This document shows, one piece after another, positions 62,149 through 64,000 of a stretch of 64,000 bases of DNA. The notes beneath the pieces are model-generated. The model was not told the DNA's origin. It was given only the letters and a program-made list of their open reading frames with translations, and made no database searches. The translations under genes were made by a program, and so were the position numbers. Location of the stretch: assembly GCA_945901765.1 (NCBI GenBank), contig CAMDLO010000003.1, positions 1-64,000 on the forward strand, written 5' to 3'. The number at the start of each line of letters is the position of its first letter. Position 1 is the first letter of the stretch. This DNA is from Cyanobium sp. NIES-981 (GTDB lineage: Bacteria; Cyanobacteriota; Cyanobacteriia; PCC-6307; Cyanobiaceae).

Positions 62149-63524
62149 GCACGCGTCAACGCCCGGTTCGCAGCTTGAACGCCAGTCCACCGGCAGCCGC
62201 GCAGACCGGGATTCAGGCGGTGCTGAAGCACCGCGACTTCCGGTGGCTCTGGCTGGGGCAGATCGGTTCCCAGCTGGCCGACAAGTTCTACATCGTGCTG
62301 ATGGTGTTCCTGATCGCCCAGACCTGGGTGAAGGGCACCCCCGAGGCCAACCCCGCCCTGGCGGAGGCCGCCTCGGCGATCAAACTGGATCTGCCCGAAA
62401 CCCGGGCGCAGATGATCACCCTGCTGGCCACCGGCATCTACATGGCCAACACGGTTCCCGCGATGCTGCTGGGAACGGTGGCGGGGGTCTGGGCTGACCG
62501 CTGGCCGAAGCGCACCGTGATGGTGGCCTCCAATGGGCTGCGGGCCCTGCTGGTGCTGCTGGCCCCGCTCGCCCTGGTGCCGGCGCCCACCTGGCTGGGC
62601 CTGAGCCTCGGCTACTGGGGGCTGGTGCTGATGACTTTCCTGGAATCGGTGCTCACCCAGTTCTTCGCCCCGGCCGAGCAGGCCGCCATCCCCCAGCTGG
62701 TGCCAGCCGATCTGCTGCTTGCCGCCAATTCGCTGTATCAGGCCACCAGCATGGCCGCCACGATCGTGGGCTTCGCCCTCGGCGATCCGATTCTGCGGGC
62801 TCTGCAGGCTGGACTGGCTCGGATCGGCATCGAAGGTGGCGAATTCCTGCTCCTACCGCTCTGCTACGGCGGTGCGGCCCTGGCCATCAGCCGGATCCGC
62901 TGGCGGGAGGCAGCGATTCCCCAGAACCGCGGTTCGGTCTGGCAGGAGATCGGCGAGGGCCTGGCGGTGTTGCGGGAGCGCCCCCGCGTCGCCGCGGCCA
63001 TGCTGCAGCTGGTGCTGCTCTACAGCCTGCTGGCGGCCCTCTATGTGCTGGCGATCAGCCTGGCATCAGCCATACCCGGCCTCGGCCCGACCCGCTTCGG
63101 CACCCTGCTGGCGATGAGCGGCCTGGGCCTGGCCGCAGGCGCCCTCAGCGTGGCCCAGCTCGGCCATGGTCTCAACCGCCGTCACCTGGCCACCGCCGGC
63201 CTGGGCACGATCGGCTGGAGCCTGTTGCTGCTGGGCCAGCTGCGCGGCAATCTCACCTTCACCCTCCTGCTCTGCGCCGTGCTGGGGGTGGGATCGGCGA
63301 TGCTCGCCATCCCTGCCCAGACCACGATCCAGGAAGACACGCCCGAGGCGTTGCGCGGCAAGGTGTTCGGGCTGCAGAACAACCTGATCAACATCGCCCT
63401 CAGCCTGCCCCTGGTGATCGCCGGAACGATCGTGAGCCGCTGGGGCCTGCTGCCTGTGCTCTGGGGCCTGGCCGCGATCGCGATCGCGGCGGCCCTGGCG
63501 GAACAGCCCTGGCGGCGCTGTTAG
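62145..63524 (+). CDS. Major facilitator superfamily transporter
   Basis: 459 residues from ATG 62145, overlapping the recO stop. Twelve predicted membrane helices, with FRWLWLGQIGSQLADKFYIVLMVFLI and GVWADRWPKRTVMVASNGLRALL (MFS motif A-like). ALRGKVFGLQNNLINIALSLPLV resembles the MFS_3/enterobactin-exporter-like group. The cargo is unknown. The 3' end (near 63475) has two overlapping GCGATCGC (HIP1) palindromes. A conserved neighbour of recO in picocyanobacteria, by my recollection only. Confidence 0.85.
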   Translation: MSTRQRPVRSLNASPPAAAQTGIQAVLKHRDFRWLWLGQIGSQLADKFYIVLMVFLIAQTWVKGTPEANPALAEAASAIKLDLPETRAQMITLLATGIYMANTVPAMLLGTVAGVWADRWPKRTVMVASNGLRALLVLLAPLALVPAPTWLGLSLGYWGLVLMTFLESVLTQFFAPAEQAAIPQLVPADLLLAANSLYQATSMAATIVGFALGDPILRALQAGLARIGIEGGEFLLLPLCYGGAALAISRIRWREAAIPQNRGSVWQEIGEGLAVLRERPRVAAAMLQLVLLYSLLAALYVLAISLASAIPGLGPTRFGTLLAMSGLGLAAGALSVAQLGHGLNRRHLATAGLGTIGWSLLLLGQLRGNLTFTLLLCAVLGVGSAMLAIPAQTTIQEDTPEALRGKVFGLQNNLINIALSLPLVIAGTIVSRWGLLPVLWGLAAIAIAAALAEQPWRRC

Positions 63525-63551
63525 TTTGTGTTCTCTGACGCACGAGGGCGG

Positions 63552-64000
63552 GTGGCCCACATTGCCTGGCTGGGCAAGAAGTCGCCGTTCTGCGGGAACG
63601 TCACCTACGGCCTCAGCACGACCGAAGCCCTGCGCAGCCGGGGCCATCGGATCAGCTTCATTCACTTCGACACCCCGGCCACGAGCCAGCTCGGCCTGAA
63701 CGGCGGTGTGTTCGCCAACCGCTCCCTGCAGATCGGCGCGGATCCTGGCGCCTCCCCACTGATCGAGGCCATCGCGTCGGACCGACGCCACGGGCAATCG
63801 CAGCACGACCCGAACAGCAGCAGCGAGCACGGAATCGGGAACGCCGGCACCATGCCGAACGATCCCGAGGTGGCCCTGCCCTACCTGGTCAAGTCACAGG
63901 TCTACACGATCCCCTCGCCCGGAGCCCAGCGGGAGCTGCGCGAATCGCTGGAACGGCTGCGCCCGGATGTGGTGCACGCCAGCCTCACCCTTTCTCCGCT
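63552..64000 (+). CDS. Glycosyltransferase family 4, N-terminal part
   Basis: The frame runs open from GTG 63552 to the window edge (149 codons). AHIAWLGKKSPFCGNVTYGLSTTEALRSRGHRISFIHFDTP and PYLVKSQVYTIPSPGAQRELRESLERLRPDVVHASLTLSP are the donor-side N-lobe of a GT4/GT-B enzyme; I recall very similar sequences in picocyanobacteria. A variable linker (about 55-100) separates the two. The sugar acceptor (glycolipid or polysaccharide) is unknown and the catalytic C-lobe is outside the window. Confidence 0.85.
   Translation, partial: MAHIAWLGKKSPFCGNVTYGLSTTEALRSRGHRISFIHFDTPATSQLGLNGGVFANRSLQIGADPGASPLIEAIASDRRHGQSQHDPNSSSEHGIGNAGTMPNDPEVALPYLVKSQVYTIPSPGAQRELRESLERLRPDVVHASLTLSP

Noticed and set aside
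63470-63490. Overlapping GCGATCGC palindromes at the end of the MFS gene
   Set aside because: HIP1 octamers are common throughout many cyanobacterial genomes; single copies also occur near 17263, 18757 and 30343, so this is not specific.

Overview
The window is chromosomal DNA from a cyanobacterium. It opens with the overlapping photosystem II genes psbD/psbC and carries several cyanobacterial hallmark families: a CpcS/CpeS-type bilin lyase, Ftn2/ZipN (ARC6-like), DUF1517, DUF3611, DUF3122, Npun_F0494, TIGR03792, an acyl-ACP synthetase and glucosylglycerol-phosphate phosphatase. High GC, very tight packing, frequent GTG/TTG starts and protein sequences resembling picocyanobacteria point to the Cyanobium/Synechococcus (alpha-cyanobacterial) group. 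StpA suggests salt acclimation through glucosylglycerol. The taxonomy is inferred from protein character; no rRNA is present.

Layout. 1-1626: psbD end and psbC with a strong terminator. 1.8-9.3 kb: secreted YcgJ-like protein, maf, cobQ, a small ferredoxin, mnmA, nnrE-nnrD and a group 2 sigma factor. 9.3-17.2 kb: pdhA, Ftn2, then ffh-rpsP-phoH, a half-size FUSC protein and a Bax-inhibitor-1 protein. 17.2-24.5 kb: a membrane diguanylate cyclase, era, bilin lyase, trmD, ybjQ, divergent stomatin/nfeD, ispF. 24.5-31 kb: a TIGR03792-methyltransferase-larB operon, DUF1517, thiS/thiE, ribF. 31-36.5 kb: surE, pheS, nadK-degenerate response regulator-DUF192, cobL. 36.5-43.4 kb: GH116 glucosidase-DUF3122, ribD, mscS, SRAP-DUF427. 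43.5-50.9 kb: ftsH, argF, lexA, tRNA-Ala(GGC), lnt, a phasin-like protein, FKBP, sodB. 50.9-60 kb: queA, a KimA-like permease, pdhC, ylqD, stpA, aas, lipB. 60-64 kb: hpf(lrtA)-deoC-recO-MFS and the start of a glycosyltransferase.

Most content is core metabolism and information processing: pyruvate dehydrogenase E1-alpha and E2 (separate loci), lipoate transfer, corrin, thiamine, riboflavin and isoprenoid steps, and tRNA modification. I see no insertion sequence, prophage, CRISPR array or obvious genomic island.

The unusual signals are small-scale. Six evenly spaced G4 runs sit directly upstream of larB. Six 11-bp repeats overlap the pdhA start and create a four-codon upstream reading frame. 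In-frame 15/18-bp tandem repeats recur in gene termini and linkers. There is a LexA box at lexA, a palindrome inside a putative argF promoter, a response regulator with every receiver active-site residue lost, a ThiS with a residue after its terminal glycines, and many convergent genes overlapping at their 3' ends. No complete undescribed system stands out; the best candidates are listed as findings.
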